NCBI GenBank assembly: GCA_021648375.1
Contig: JAKISW010000002.1
Location: forward strand, 65,272-129,271
Origin: Devosiaceae bacterium
Lineage (GTDB): Bacteria > Pseudomonadota > Alphaproteobacteria > Rhizobiales > Devosiaceae
Direction of reading: 5' to 3'
Length of the DNA stretch: 64,000 bases
The translations under genes and the position numbers were made by a program. Of this stretch, positions 45,701-54,355 are shown piece after piece. A model generated the notes under the pieces. That model did no database searches. It saw nothing but the letters and a program-made list of their open reading frames with translations, and had not been told where the DNA came from. The first letter of the stretch is position 1, and each line of letters opens with the position of its first letter.

Positions 45701-47053
45701 ATGCCTCCTGCTCAAAAAAAACTGTTTATCAAAACCTTTGGCTGTCAGATGAATGTTTATGACAGTAATCGTATGGCTGATGCTTTGGCCCCCCATGGTT
45801 ATGAGCAAACTCAGGACATGGTTGAGGCCGATCTGGTTTTGCTCAATACCTGCCATATTCGCGAAAAGGCTTCCGAGAAGGTTTTTTCGGAACTGGGCAG
45901 AATGAAAAAGCTTCAGGATTTGCGCAAAAGTGAAGGCAAATCCACCATGATCGGAGTTGCCGGTTGTGTTGCTCAGGCCGAGGGAGATGAAATCATTGCA
46001 CGCGCCCCGGTGGTTGATCTGGTTTTTGGGCCCCAATCCTATCACCGTTTGCCACAATTGGTTGCAAAAGCTGGCAATGAGCGGGTGATTGATACGGAAT
46101 TTCCTGAAGAAGATAAATTCGACCATTTGCCAGCAGCAGATAAGAAAATTATCGCTGCGAGGGGCTTGAGCGCTTTTTTAACGGTGCAGGAAGGCTGTGA
46201 TAAATTTTGCGCCTTTTGCGTAGTTCCCTATACTAGGGGTTCTGAAGTTTCCCGTTCGGTTGCGCAGATATTGAGCGAAGCAAATGATCTGGCCGCTGCC
46301 GGAGTGCGCGAAATTACCCTGCTGGGTCAAAACGTAAACGCGTATCACGGGCAAAATTCCAGCGGCAATGAGGTCGGCCTTGGCGCGTTATTGTTCGAGA
46401 TGGCCAAAATTGATGGCCTTGATCGCCTGCGCTATACCACCTCTCATCCCAATGATATGAGTGAAGAGCTTTTAATTGCTCATCGTGATCTGCCCCAGTT
46501 GATGCCCTATTTGCACCTGCCCGTGCAATCCGGCTCGGACAGGATTTTGGCTGCCATGAACCGCAAGCACACCGCTAAATCCTATTTGCAGATTATTGAA
46601 AAAATTCGTCAAAACCGCCCCGATATTGCAATTTCAGGAGATTTCATCGTGGGCTTTCCCGGTGAAAGTGATGAGGATTTCAACGATACTCTGGCTCTGG
46701 TAAAAGAGGTTGGCTATGCCAGCGCCTATTCGTTCAAATATTCGCCCCGTCCCGGCACTCCCGGAGCATCTCTTAAAGATCAGATAGCGCCTGATGTGGC
46801 CAATGAGCGCCTGCAAACCCTGCAAGCTCTGATAAAACATCACCAGAATGAATTCAATCAGAGCTGTAAGGGGAAAACCCTTTCGGTGCTGCTTGAAAAA
46901 CCAGGCCGACAACCGGGTCAGGTGGCCGGAAGATCACCATATTTGCAGGCCGTGCATGTGGATGCGCCAGCCTCAATGATTGGCTCTATTATAGAAATTG
47001 AAGTAAAAAGCGTTGGTCCCAATTCACTATATGGACAATTGATTACAAATTGA
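45701..47053 (+). CDS. miaB: tRNA-2-methylthio-N6-dimethylallyladenosine synthase
   Basis: 450 residues. N-terminal methylthiotransferase domain with [11 protein letters not shown] (Cys15), [11 protein letters not shown] and [11 protein letters not shown], together binding the auxiliary cluster. Radical SAM motif CDKFCAFC with Cys166, Cys170 and Cys173. C-terminal TRAM domain ends the protein. It methylthiolates i6A37 in tRNAs reading UNN codons. phoH follows after 58 bp. Confidence 0.97.
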   Translation: MPPAQKKLFIKTFGCQMNVYDSNRMADALAPHGYEQTQDMVEADLVLLNTCHIREKASEKVFSELGRMKKLQDLRKSEGKSTMIGVAGCVAQAEGDEIIARAPVVDLVFGPQSYHRLPQLVAKAGNERVIDTEFPEEDKFDHLPAADKKIIAARGLSAFLTVQEGCDKFCAFCVVPYTRGSEVSRSVAQILSEANDLAAAGVREITLLGQNVNAYHGQNSSGNEVGLGALLFEMAKIDGLDRLRYTTSHPNDMSEELLIAHRDLPQLMPYLHLPVQSGSDRILAAMNRKHTAKSYLQIIEKIRQNRPDIAISGDFIVGFPGESDEDFNDTLALVKEVGYASAYSFKYSPRPGTPGASLKDQIAPDVANERLQTLQALIKHHQNEFNQSCKGKTLSVLLEKPGRQPGQVAGRSPYLQAVHVDAPASMIGSIIEIEVKSVGPNSLYGQLITN

Positions 47054-47111
47054 GGCCCATTCCGTCTATAATGAAAAACTAAACCGCAAAATTTTAGGAA
47101 ATCACAAGCGC

Positions 47112-48116
47112 TTGAGCAAACAAATTTCAGATCAAAAGCATAATCCCTCCAATCAGCTGGAGATCGCTTTCGAGGATAATAAGCTTCTTTCTCAACTTTA
47201 TGGGGAATATGATCAAAATATAGCCCTGATTGAGCAACGTCTTCAGGTAAAAATTACCCCGCGCGGCAATCATCTAATGCTTGAAGGCCCGGTTGGAGAA
47301 ATTGATCAGGCTCGCAGGATATTGCAATCCCTTTATGAGCTGCTTGAAGAGGGCAAAAGCGTTGCCATTGGTGATGTGGATGGCCTGATCCGTATGATCC
47401 AGACCAGCGATGCTCAGCTTCATCTGCCCTCTATGGAGCGCGGCGGTCGGGTGAGAATGGCCCAGATTGCCACCAGAAAATCAACAATTGTCGCCCGTAC
47501 TCCAGCCCAGGATGCCTATATGCGTGCCTTTGGGCAAAATGATCTGACCTTTGGAATTGGTCCGGCAGGCACCGGCAAAACCTATCTGGCGGTAGCTTAT
47601 GCTGCCTCGTTGCTGGAGCGCGGAGACATTAACAGGATCATTCTTTCGCGTCCGGCGGTGGAAGCGGGAGAGCGATTGGGATTTTTACCCGGTGATATGA
47701 AGGATAAGGTCGACCCGTATCTGCGCCCGCTTTATGATGCGCTTAATGATATGATGTTTCCTGAAAATGTGGAGCGTTCTTTAACGTCCGGTATAATTGA
47801 GGTCGCCCCGTTAGCGTTTATGCGCGGTCGCACCCTTGCCAATGCGCTGGTAATTCTGGATGAAGCGCAAAATACCACCTCCATGCAAATGAAAATGTTT
47901 CTGACCCGCATGGGCGAGAATTCCAGGATGATCGTTACCGGCGACCCGACTCAGATTGATCTTCCCCCCGGCCAGACTTCGGGTCTTGTTGAGGCTGTTT
48001 CGTTACTCAGGGGAGTTGAGGGGGTCAATATTTCTTCCTTTACCTATGAAGACGTGGTGCGCCATCCTCTGGTTGCCCGCATTGTTCGGGCCTATGATAA
48101 ATCCCATGCAAAATAA
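47112..48116 (+). CDS. PhoH-like ATPase (PhoH/YbeZ)
   Basis: 334 residues starting at TTG 47112, with AGGAAA upstream. Walker A GPAGTGKTYLA at about residues 151-161 and Walker B ALVILDEAQNTTSMQMKMFLTRMG; RMIVTGDPTQIDLP is typical of the PhoH family. Usually paired with YbeY in rRNA processing and quality control. The 3' end overlaps ybeY by 11 bp. Confidence 0.95.
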   Translation: MSKQISDQKHNPSNQLEIAFEDNKLLSQLYGEYDQNIALIEQRLQVKITPRGNHLMLEGPVGEIDQARRILQSLYELLEEGKSVAIGDVDGLIRMIQTSDAQLHLPSMERGGRVRMAQIATRKSTIVARTPAQDAYMRAFGQNDLTFGIGPAGTGKTYLAVAYAASLLERGDINRIILSRPAVEAGERLGFLPGDMKDKVDPYLRPLYDALNDMMFPENVERSLTSGIIEVAPLAFMRGRTLANALVILDEAQNTTSMQMKMFLTRMGENSRMIVTGDPTQIDLPPGQTSGLVEAVSLLRGVEGVNISSFTYEDVVRHPLVARIVRAYDKSHAK

Positions 48117-48633
48117 CGATGTGGTTAGAAAAAAAGCCGGAAGTGTTCCGGCGCTTGAGCTGGAAATTGATCTGTTGATCAAAGATCAGCGCTGGCTGAA
48201 AAAAATGAGTGAAGCGGGCTTTAATAAATTGATTCGAAAGAGCGTTTTGAGCTCTCTTGAAATTGCTGATCCTGCAATTGGCGGGCCGGGAGAAATCTGC
48301 ATTGTGTTGAGCAATGACGCTCATGTTCAGGAGCTGAACAAACAATGGCGCCAAATTGACAGGCCGACAAATGTGCTTTCATTTCCCCAGATTGAACCAT
48401 TTGCCCCCTTTGAGGGCATGTTGGGTGACATAATTCTCAGCTTGGAAACGCTTGAAATAGAAGCAAAAAATAACCAGATAGCATTTGGCGATCATCTGAC
48501 TCACCTGGTTGTGCACGGATTTGTGCATATCTTGGGCTATGATCATCAAAATGACAAAGAAGCAGATGAAATGGAAAGTATGGAGATAAAAATCCTCAGC
48601 AATCTCAAGATTGCTAATCCTTACGCCGACTAA
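48106..48633 (+). CDS. ybeY: Endoribonuclease YbeY
   Basis: 175 residues from ATG 48106, inside the end of phoH. The zinc motif HLVVHGFVHILGYDHQNDKEADEME (H-x3-H-x5-H) is complete, and RPTNVLSFP is the other family signature. YbeY acts in maturation of the 16S rRNA 3' end. The first 20 residues vary in the family, so a later start is possible. Confidence 0.95.
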   Translation: MQNNDVVRKKAGSVPALELEIDLLIKDQRWLKKMSEAGFNKLIRKSVLSSLEIADPAIGGPGEICIVLSNDAHVQELNKQWRQIDRPTNVLSFPQIEPFAPFEGMLGDIILSLETLEIEAKNNQIAFGDHLTHLVVHGFVHILGYDHQNDKEADEMESMEIKILSNLKIANPYAD

Positions 48634-48748
48634 ATATTTATGATAACTTGCTTTAAGCAAATACTGCTTAAATGGCTTGATGAACGGATAAAAACGGAGA
48701 AAATTCCCGTCAGATTTGTAAAATATGCAGATTTTTCGGACTTAAAAT

Positions 48749-49864
48749 ATGAACGAAACTGACCCTTCTATCGTCGCGGCGTCCCGGCCGCATCGCCTCA
48801 AAGGCGACGAAACAGATTTTGGTGACAAAAGCCCCAAAAAACCTTCAAACTCCTCACATGTGAGTGTTTTGTCAAAAAACAAAGCACCTGCGCAGCCGCC
48901 CGGCCTTTGGAGCCGAATAAAAAACGCCCTTTCCCCGACAGAAGTTTCTTTGCGACAAACACTTCAGTTCGCATTACAGGGCGAGAATAGCAAAACTGGC
49001 TCTTTTTCCGGTTCTGAGCGCACAATGCTGGCCAATGTTCTAAAGCTCTCAGCCGTTCGTGTTGAAGATGTGATGGTGCCACGGGTTGATATTGAAGCCG
49101 CTGACGATGAAGACAGCCTGGGTGAACTGGTGGAAAAATTTCGCAGTTCCGGCCATTCCAGACTGCCCCTGTTTTCAGAAAATCTGGATAATATTGTAGG
49201 CATGATCCATATCAAGGATGCTTTGCAGCATATTTCTGCACCGGTTGAAAAGCCCAACGGCTCGCCGATAAAATTGCTCAATCCGGTTTTAAAACAAAAA
49301 CTTAAGAATCTTGATTTTGCCCGCGAGGTTTTGTTCGTTCCCCCCTCGATGCCGGTTGGTGATCTGTTGCAATCCATGCAGGCCACAAGATTGCATATGG
49401 CCATTGTCGTAGATGAATATGGCGGCACCGATGGCCTGGTTTCCATTGAAGATCTGCTGGAGGCGGTGGTTGGTGATATCGAAGATGAGCACGATGATGA
49501 AGAGCTGGCGCTGGTGATTAAACAGGCAGATAATGTCTATATTGCCGAGGCAAGAGCTTCGTTGGAGGAGTTGCAAAAAATTATTGGCGCTGATTTTGAC
49601 CCGGCGGAATTTTCCCAGGAAGCGGATACGCTTGGTGGTCTGGTATTTGCGCTGATTGATAGGATCCCGGTTCGCGGCGAGGTTATAACCCAATTAAAGG
49701 GCTTTGAGTTTGAAATTTTACAGGCCGATCCGCGCCGAATAAAAAAGGTTCGTATATTGCGTCGGTCGCGCAAGCTCAATGTTCGTCCCAAATCTCGCCA
49801 GGATACTACAGCTGAAATTGATACTACAGCTGAAATTGAATCCAGCCCGCAAAAACCCAACTAA
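48749..49864 (+). CDS. CorC/HlyC-type CBS-domain protein
   Basis: 371 residues, without the DUF21 membrane domain. After a disordered N-terminus (1-70) come two CBS domains (about 105-165 and 175-230; VMVPRVDIEAADDE, GHSRLPLFSENLDNIVGMIHIKD, IVVDEYGGTDGLVSIEDLLEAVVGDIEDEHDDE) and the CorC_HlyC C-terminal domain (about 250-330). Members are linked to magnesium or cobalt efflux, but the exact role is open. The last 20 residues contain a perfect duplication DTTAEI-DTTAEI, caused by an 18-bp tandem repeat at 49802-49837. lnt follows. Confidence 0.92.
   Translation: MNETDPSIVAASRPHRLKGDETDFGDKSPKKPSNSSHVSVLSKNKAPAQPPGLWSRIKNALSPTEVSLRQTLQFALQGENSKTGSFSGSERTMLANVLKLSAVRVEDVMVPRVDIEAADDEDSLGELVEKFRSSGHSRLPLFSENLDNIVGMIHIKDALQHISAPVEKPNGSPIKLLNPVLKQKLKNLDFAREVLFVPPSMPVGDLLQSMQATRLHMAIVVDEYGGTDGLVSIEDLLEAVVGDIEDEHDDEELALVIKQADNVYIAEARASLEELQKIIGADFDPAEFSQEADTLGGLVFALIDRIPVRGEVITQLKGFEFEILQADPRRIKKVRILRRSRKLNVRPKSRQDTTAEIDTTAEIESSPQKPN
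49802..49837. repeat. 18-bp tandem duplication at the 3' end of the corC-like gene
   Basis: GATACTACAGCTGAAATT is present twice without a gap (49802-49819 and 49820-49837). In frame, so it adds a second DTTAEI hexapeptide near the C-terminus of the CBS-domain protein. Confidence 0.92.
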
Positions 49865-49932
49865 AATTTGCAATATTGGTTTTAGATTTAAGTGGTAAAC
49901 CGGTGATGGCATAAAATGAACAGGCAAATATT

Positions 49933-51546
49933 TTGAGCTGGATTTCTCGGATTTGTATTCTGTCTTTTGGCTGGCGACGTCTGCTGATAATGCTTATTGC
50001 CGGCGGGATTGCAGCTCTTTCCATGCCGCCTTTTTTGTTTCTGCCCTTGTTATTTGTCACTTTTCCACTTTGGGTTTGGTGTCTTGACGGGGCGGAGCGC
50101 TCCAGCGGATTGGGTCTGGTTTTTGGCCCCTCGTTCTGGATAGGTTTTAGCTTTGGCCTTGGCTACTTTGCTGTTGCCCTGCATTGGGTCGGGTTTGCTT
50201 TTCTGGTTGATGGGGGCCTGTTTGTCTTTGCCATTCCGTTTGCAGTTTTAGGCCTCGCTGCGATTTTGGCGGTTTTTTGGGGCCTGGCCAGTTCTGCGGC
50301 CCATTTTTTCTGGTCGAACTCGTTTATGCGCATAATTTCTTTGAGTGTCTTTTTGGCTCTGGCGGAGTTTTTGCGCGGAACCTTGTTTACCGGGTTTCCC
50401 TTTGATGTTTTGGGATATGCCCTCACCGCTAATGTGACCATGATGCAGCTTGCATCGGTTATAGGGGTCTATGGCTTAACCCTGCTGGCAGCGGTTTTGG
50501 GTTTTTTACCCGCCCTTGTATGGCCGGCTGACGAGAGGTCTTTAAGCAAAAGATTAATGCCCCTGTTTATGATTTTTGTGCTGTTGGCTGCGCAACTCAG
50601 CTTTGGTCAATACCGCCTGAATGAAATTGAAATAAGCCAGCGCGATGATATGCGCCTGCGCCTTGTGCAGCCCGGTGTGTTGCAAGCCGAAAAATGGCAG
50701 CCTGCAAGCGCCCAGATTATCCTTGAGCGCCTGCTTGCCATGTCCGCATCGCGCACCGGTCCTGATGATAATGGCCTGAGCGATATTACCCATTTGATCT
50801 GGCCCGAAGCTGCTCTGCCGTTCTTTTTATCAGATTTTCCCGAAGCACTGGTGCGCATTGCCGATATGTTGCCTGATGGCACAACTCTGATAACGGGAGC
50901 GCCCCGCCGCCAGCTCGCTGCCAATTTGCAGGAGTTGGAATATAATTCAATTCTGGCCATAGGCTCCAATGGAGAAACCCTGTCTTCTTATGACAAAACC
51001 CATCTGGTGCCGTTTGGTGAGTATCTGCCCTTTGAATCTTTGCTCAATGGGATTGGCATCAAGCAGTTTGTCACTACCTTTAAGGGTTGGTCGGCCGGTG
51101 AGAGCCGCAATCTGATGCAAACACCCACCACCCCGCCATTTTTACCCCTTATCTGTTATGAGGCGATATTCTCCGGTGCATTGTTTTCAAATTCTCCTGA
51201 TGGGGCTGCCGACAAGGCTCAATTTATCCTAAACCTCACTAATGATGCATGGTTTGATAATTCCATCGGCCCGGCCCAGAGTTTCCAGCATGCTCGCCTG
51301 CGCGCGGTGGAGCAGGGATTGCCCATGGTGCGGGTGGCAAATACCGGTAAAAGCGCAATTATTGATCCATTGGGGCGCATAAGCTCTGTTTTAGAACCGG
51401 GTGAAATCGGAATTGTTGATGCTGATATGCCCAATCGCATCGAGCCGACATTTTTTTCCAGATATCTCAATCTGCCGTTTTTTGGCGCTTTGCTGCTTGG
51501 CTTTGGTTTTGTGGCGATTACGCGTTTGCGCTCCTTGCGGCCATAA
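49933..51546 (+). CDS. lnt: Apolipoprotein N-acyltransferase
   Basis: 537 residues beginning at TTG 49933. About seven to eight membrane segments in the first 220 residues, then a nitrilase-type catalytic domain with the triad Glu in LIWPEAALPFFL, Lys in SYDKTHLVPFGEYLPFE and Cys in LPLICYEAIFSG. A final membrane helix precedes the end. It adds the third acyl chain to lipoproteins at the periplasmic face. Rhizobial genomes usually have a small XRE regulator gene between lnt and metK; none fits in the 169-bp gap here. Confidence 0.95.
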   Translation: MSWISRICILSFGWRRLLIMLIAGGIAALSMPPFLFLPLLFVTFPLWVWCLDGAERSSGLGLVFGPSFWIGFSFGLGYFAVALHWVGFAFLVDGGLFVFAIPFAVLGLAAILAVFWGLASSAAHFFWSNSFMRIISLSVFLALAEFLRGTLFTGFPFDVLGYALTANVTMMQLASVIGVYGLTLLAAVLGFLPALVWPADERSLSKRLMPLFMIFVLLAAQLSFGQYRLNEIEISQRDDMRLRLVQPGVLQAEKWQPASAQIILERLLAMSASRTGPDDNGLSDITHLIWPEAALPFFLSDFPEALVRIADMLPDGTTLITGAPRRQLAANLQELEYNSILAIGSNGETLSSYDKTHLVPFGEYLPFESLLNGIGIKQFVTTFKGWSAGESRNLMQTPTTPPFLPLICYEAIFSGALFSNSPDGAADKAQFILNLTNDAWFDNSIGPAQSFQHARLRAVEQGLPMVRVANTGKSAIIDPLGRISSVLEPGEIGIVDADMPNRIEPTFFSRYLNLPFFGALLLGFGFVAITRLRSLRP

Positions 51547-51657
51547 CTAATCAGTAGGATTTACCTGCTAGGATTTCAATCATATAAACTTTTCTTTATA
51601 TCATCCTTGACCCTTGGGTTGCAGGCTGGCAAAAGAAAACACCGATCTGTAAAATTT

Positions 51658-51680
51658 GGGTCTGGACCCTGATTTTTTTT
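51658..51680 (+). terminator. Short dyad with T-run before metK
   Basis: GGGTCTGGACCC (51658-51669) is an inverted repeat with 5-bp arms, followed by TGATTTTTTTT with eight T residues. The stem is short for an intrinsic terminator, but the T-run fits. It might end the lnt transcript or, lying 36 bp before metK, attenuate metK. The dyad belongs to the GGTC-N2-GACC set seen at 1894 and 23602. Confidence 0.4.
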
Positions 51681-51715
51681 GCGCAACTGTTTGATTTTGA
51701 AATTGGAGAAATATA

Positions 51716-52957
51716 TTGGCCCGCTCTTCGTTTTTGTTTACCTCAGAATCTGTTTCCGAGGGGCATCCTGATAAGGTTTGCGATCGTATTTCTGATGAGA
51801 TTGTTGACCTTGTTTATAAGGAAGCAAAAAAAACCGGCACCGACCCAATGGATGTTCGCATAGCTTGTGAAACTCTGGCTACCACCAACCGGGTGGTGAT
51901 CGCCGGAGAGGTTCGGGTTCCCTCAACGCTGATCAAAAAAGATAAAAATGGCAATGATGTAATCAATCCTTCCCGTTTTCGCTCGGCCGCTCGTCGGGCT
52001 ATCAAAGACATTGGTTATGAGCAGGATGGCTTTCACTGGAAAAAGGCAAAAATTGATATCCTGCTGCATTTCCAGTCGGCCCATATTGCCCAGGGTGTCG
52101 ATAGTGCAGCTGATTCAAACGAATCAGAGGGCGCGGGCGATCAGGGCATAATGTTTGGTTATGCCTGTAACGATACCAGCGAATATATGCCGGCGACCAT
52201 CCACTGCGCCCATAAAATTCTTGAACTGCTGGCCATTGCCAGAAAAACCGGTATTGGTGACGTGGGCAAACTGGGCCCGGATGCAAAAAGCCAGATCACA
52301 ATTCGCTATGTTAACGACAAGCCCTATGAGGTTACCCAGATTGTGCTTTCAACCCAGCATATGGATGAAAGCTGGGATTCGGCCAAGGTTCGCCAGGTTG
52401 TTGAACCGTATATTTTAGAGGCCCTTGAAGGTTTTAAAATTGCTGATGATTGCGTCTGGTACATCAACCCGACTGGAAAATTTGTTATTGGCGGTCCTGA
52501 TGGCGATGCCGGGGTCACGGGTCGCAAAATCATTGTTGATACCTATGGCGGAGCGGCTCCCCATGGAGGCGGAGCATTTTCGGGCAAAGATACCACCAAG
52601 GTTGATCGCTCGGCGGCCTACGCCGCCCGTTATCTGGCCAAAAACATCGTTGCCGCTAAATTTGCCGAACGCTGCACCATTCAATTATCCTATGCTATTG
52701 GCATCGCCAAACCGCTTTCGATATTTATTGATACCCACGGCACGGGCACGGTTGATGATGAACTGATCGAAAAAGCCGTTGAACAGGTAATGGATCTTTC
52801 CCCGACAGGAATTCGAAAAGCCCTTGATCTGAACCGGCCAATTTATGCCAAAACTTCCGCCTATGGTCATTTCGGCCGTAAACCGGGCCGTGGCGGCACC
52901 TTTCCATGGGAAAAACTTGACCTGGTTAAACCGCTGAAACAGGCGCTTGCAAAATAG
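51716..52957 (+). CDS. metK: S-adenosylmethionine synthetase
   Basis: 413 residues starting at TTG 51716, with GGAGAAAT upstream. The ATP motif [24 protein letters not shown] and the [12 protein letters not shown] hexapeptide region are intact, as is [28 protein letters not shown], the P-loop-like phosphate site. Makes SAM from methionine and ATP. I do not recognise a SAM riboswitch in the 169 bp upstream. Confidence 0.97.
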   Translation: MARSSFLFTSESVSEGHPDKVCDRISDEIVDLVYKEAKKTGTDPMDVRIACETLATTNRVVIAGEVRVPSTLIKKDKNGNDVINPSRFRSAARRAIKDIGYEQDGFHWKKAKIDILLHFQSAHIAQGVDSAADSNESEGAGDQGIMFGYACNDTSEYMPATIHCAHKILELLAIARKTGIGDVGKLGPDAKSQITIRYVNDKPYEVTQIVLSTQHMDESWDSAKVRQVVEPYILEALEGFKIADDCVWYINPTGKFVIGGPDGDAGVTGRKIIVDTYGGAAPHGGGAFSGKDTTKVDRSAAYAARYLAKNIVAAKFAERCTIQLSYAIGIAKPLSIFIDTHGTGTVDDELIEKAVEQVMDLSPTGIRKALDLNRPIYAKTSAYGHFGRKPGRGGTFPWEKLDLVKPLKQALAK

Positions 52958-53012
52958 CTGAAGCCTTGGATCGGGCTGTATTTGAAATTGATTTTTATGA
53001 CCAAGGGTTCGC

Positions 53013-53795
53013 ATGAGCATGGGTTCAGATGTCTCCAAACCGGTGCGCCTCAAATCTGAGCGCTCTAAAACTGAGCATCGGGCGTTTTTCGGGCGCAAAT
53101 CCGGCAAGCGTTTGCATGGGGGGCAGCAACAGCTTTTTGATAATCTGTTACCTCAACTAAGGGTGGAATTGCCTGAAGGCAAAGTTTTTTCGCCTAAAAA
53201 TATATTCGGACGAGCAGGCCGCAAAAAAATTCTGGAAATCGGCTATGGCGGGGGTGAGCATTTAACGCGCCAAGCCTTGAAAAACCCTGATGATGATTTT
53301 ATCGGTTGTGAGGTCTTTAGAGGTGGTATCGGCAAGATACTGAAAAAAATTGATGCTGAAAATATCCCCAATATTTCCCTGTTTACTGAAGATGCCTATT
53401 TGCTGTTAAAAGCCCTTCCGGACGCATCAATTGATGCCTGTTATCTGCTTTACCCAGATCCATGGCCAAAGCTTCGGCATCATAAGCGCCGATTTATATC
53501 TGCCATAACCTTGCAGGAGTTGGCGCGGGTTATTATTCCGGGCGGCCTGTTTTATTTCGCCAGCGATATTGAGGATTATGCCAACTGGACGCTGGCACAC
53601 ATGTTGCATCAGCCTGATTTCGAATGGAAAATCTCTTCAAAACCCCAATTTTGGCATATTCCCTTTGCCGGCTGGCAACCCACCAGATATGAGGCTAAGG
53701 CAAGGCGTGAGGGGCGTGAGCAAAGCTTTTATTTTAGTTTTACCAGAGCGTTGCCAGCAAAAGTGCCCTTGATGTTTTCCAGCCCGTCGGCGTGA
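53013..53795 (+). CDS. trmB: tRNA (guanine-N7)-methyltransferase TrmB, with element-derived C-terminus
   Basis: 260 residues. SAM-binding EIGYGGGEHL (about 71-80), FIGCEVFRGGIGKIL, DACYLLYPDPWPKLRHHKRRFI (about 147-168) and the C-terminal GWQPTRYEAKARREGREQSFYFSFTR are TrmB hallmarks; the enzyme makes m7G46 in tRNA. The usual C-terminus of the family falls about at SFYFSFTR. The remaining codons, encoding about 15 residues (ALPAKVPLMFSSPSA) and the TGA stop, are read from a repeat element that begins at 53745. The native stop has therefore probably been replaced. Confidence 0.94.
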   Translation: MSMGSDVSKPVRLKSERSKTEHRAFFGRKSGKRLHGGQQQLFDNLLPQLRVELPEGKVFSPKNIFGRAGRKKILEIGYGGGEHLTRQALKNPDDDFIGCEVFRGGIGKILKKIDAENIPNISLFTEDAYLLLKALPDASIDACYLLYPDPWPKLRHHKRRFISAITLQELARVIIPGGLFYFASDIEDYANWTLAHMLHQPDFEWKISSKPQFWHIPFAGWQPTRYEAKARREGREQSFYFSFTRALPAKVPLMFSSPSA

Positions 53796-53850
53796 GACAA
53801 AAAATCAGCAACATAGTTGCTGTTTCGGCAGCGCGACCACTAAAAAAGAG
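53745..53850. repeat. Structured intergenic element, copy 3 (long form), overlapping trmB
   Basis: Outer arms GCGTTGCC (53748-53755) and GGCAGCGC (53827-53834) pair with one G-U wobble. The internal hairpin CAGCAAC (53806-53812) / GTTGCTG (53816-53822), the GGCGTGAG core and the CGACCACTAAA tail follow the pattern of the other long copies. About 48 bases (53780-53827) are identical to 54100-54147 except for one base. The first 51 bases are translated as the end of trmB. Confidence 0.8.
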
Positions 53851-54002
53851 TGGCGTAGCCGATAAACACACCCTTTAGGTGGTGTGCAAAAAAACCAAAC
53901 AAAAACTAGCCTTGATAAAAGCTGCCAGCTGCTATATATCAACTCTAAATTCTCAAGATCAACTTGTGAGAGTGGGTGCCAACCGGCCCCGCTCTTTTTT
54001 AT
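53851..54002. other. Spacer between element copy 3 and the rimP array
   Basis: Contains the hairpin CACACC (about 53866-53871) / GGTGTG (about 53880-53885) followed by an A-run. The remainder (about 53890-54002) has no gene or repeat that I recognise. An open frame crosses the whole trmB-rimP gap, but it follows the repeats and is not believed coding. Confidence 0.5.
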
Positions 54003-54315
54003 TGAGTGTTTCCAGAAAAAGTGCTCTTGCAGTTTTTCGGTTCGGAAACGCGACCAGACAAAGACTAGAGCGTTTCTAGAAAGAGTGTTTTGCGGTTTTC
54101 TAGCCCGTCGGCGTGAGACAAAAAATCAGCAACGTAGTTGCTGTTTCGGAAACGCGACTAAACAAAGATTTAAGAGCGCTGCCAGAAAAAGTGCTCTTGC
54201 GGTTTTTCGTTTCGGCAGCGTGACTAAACAAAGATTTAAGAGCGTTGCCAGAAAAAGTGCTCTTGCGGTTTTTCGTTTCGGCAGCGTGACTAAACAAAGA
54301 TTTAAGAGTGTTGCC
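54003..54315. repeat. Array of structured elements before rimP (copies 4-8)
   Basis: Copy 4 has arms GTGTTTCC (54006-54013) / GGAAACGC (54044-54051). Copy 5 is a long form: GCGTTTCT (54070-54077) / GGAAACGC (54148-54155), with the CAGCAAC/GTTGCTG hairpin inside. Copies 6 and 7 are 66-bp tandem units starting at 54171 and 54237: GCGCTGCC (54176-54183) / GGCAGCGT (54214-54221) and GCGTTGCC (54242-54249) / GGCAGCGT (54280-54287). Copy 8 is cut after its left arm (54308-54315). All mismatches between arms are G-U compatible. Each unit shares the tail CGACTAAACAAAGATTTA or a close form. rimP starts 40 bp later. Confidence 0.85.
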
Positions 54316-54355
54316 GAATTTTTAGTGATTTAAAAACTTAAGGAACCAGAACAGT

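Noticed and set aside
51547..51715. Possible SAM riboswitch before metK
   Set aside because: I could not find the conserved core of SAM-I, SAM-II or SAM/SAH classes in this 169-bp gap; only a short dyad with a T-run is present.
53881..54315. Possible CRISPR array (regular repeats upstream of rimP)
   Set aside because: The repeats are contiguous without unique spacers, and no cas genes are in the window.
53884..54333. Open frame of 149 codons with 22-residue repeats between trmB and rimP
   Set aside because: The repeats in the protein come from the 66-bp structured unit, whose length is a multiple of three. There is no good ribosome binding site, the frame is open on the opposite strand as well, and arm covariation argues for a non-coding role.
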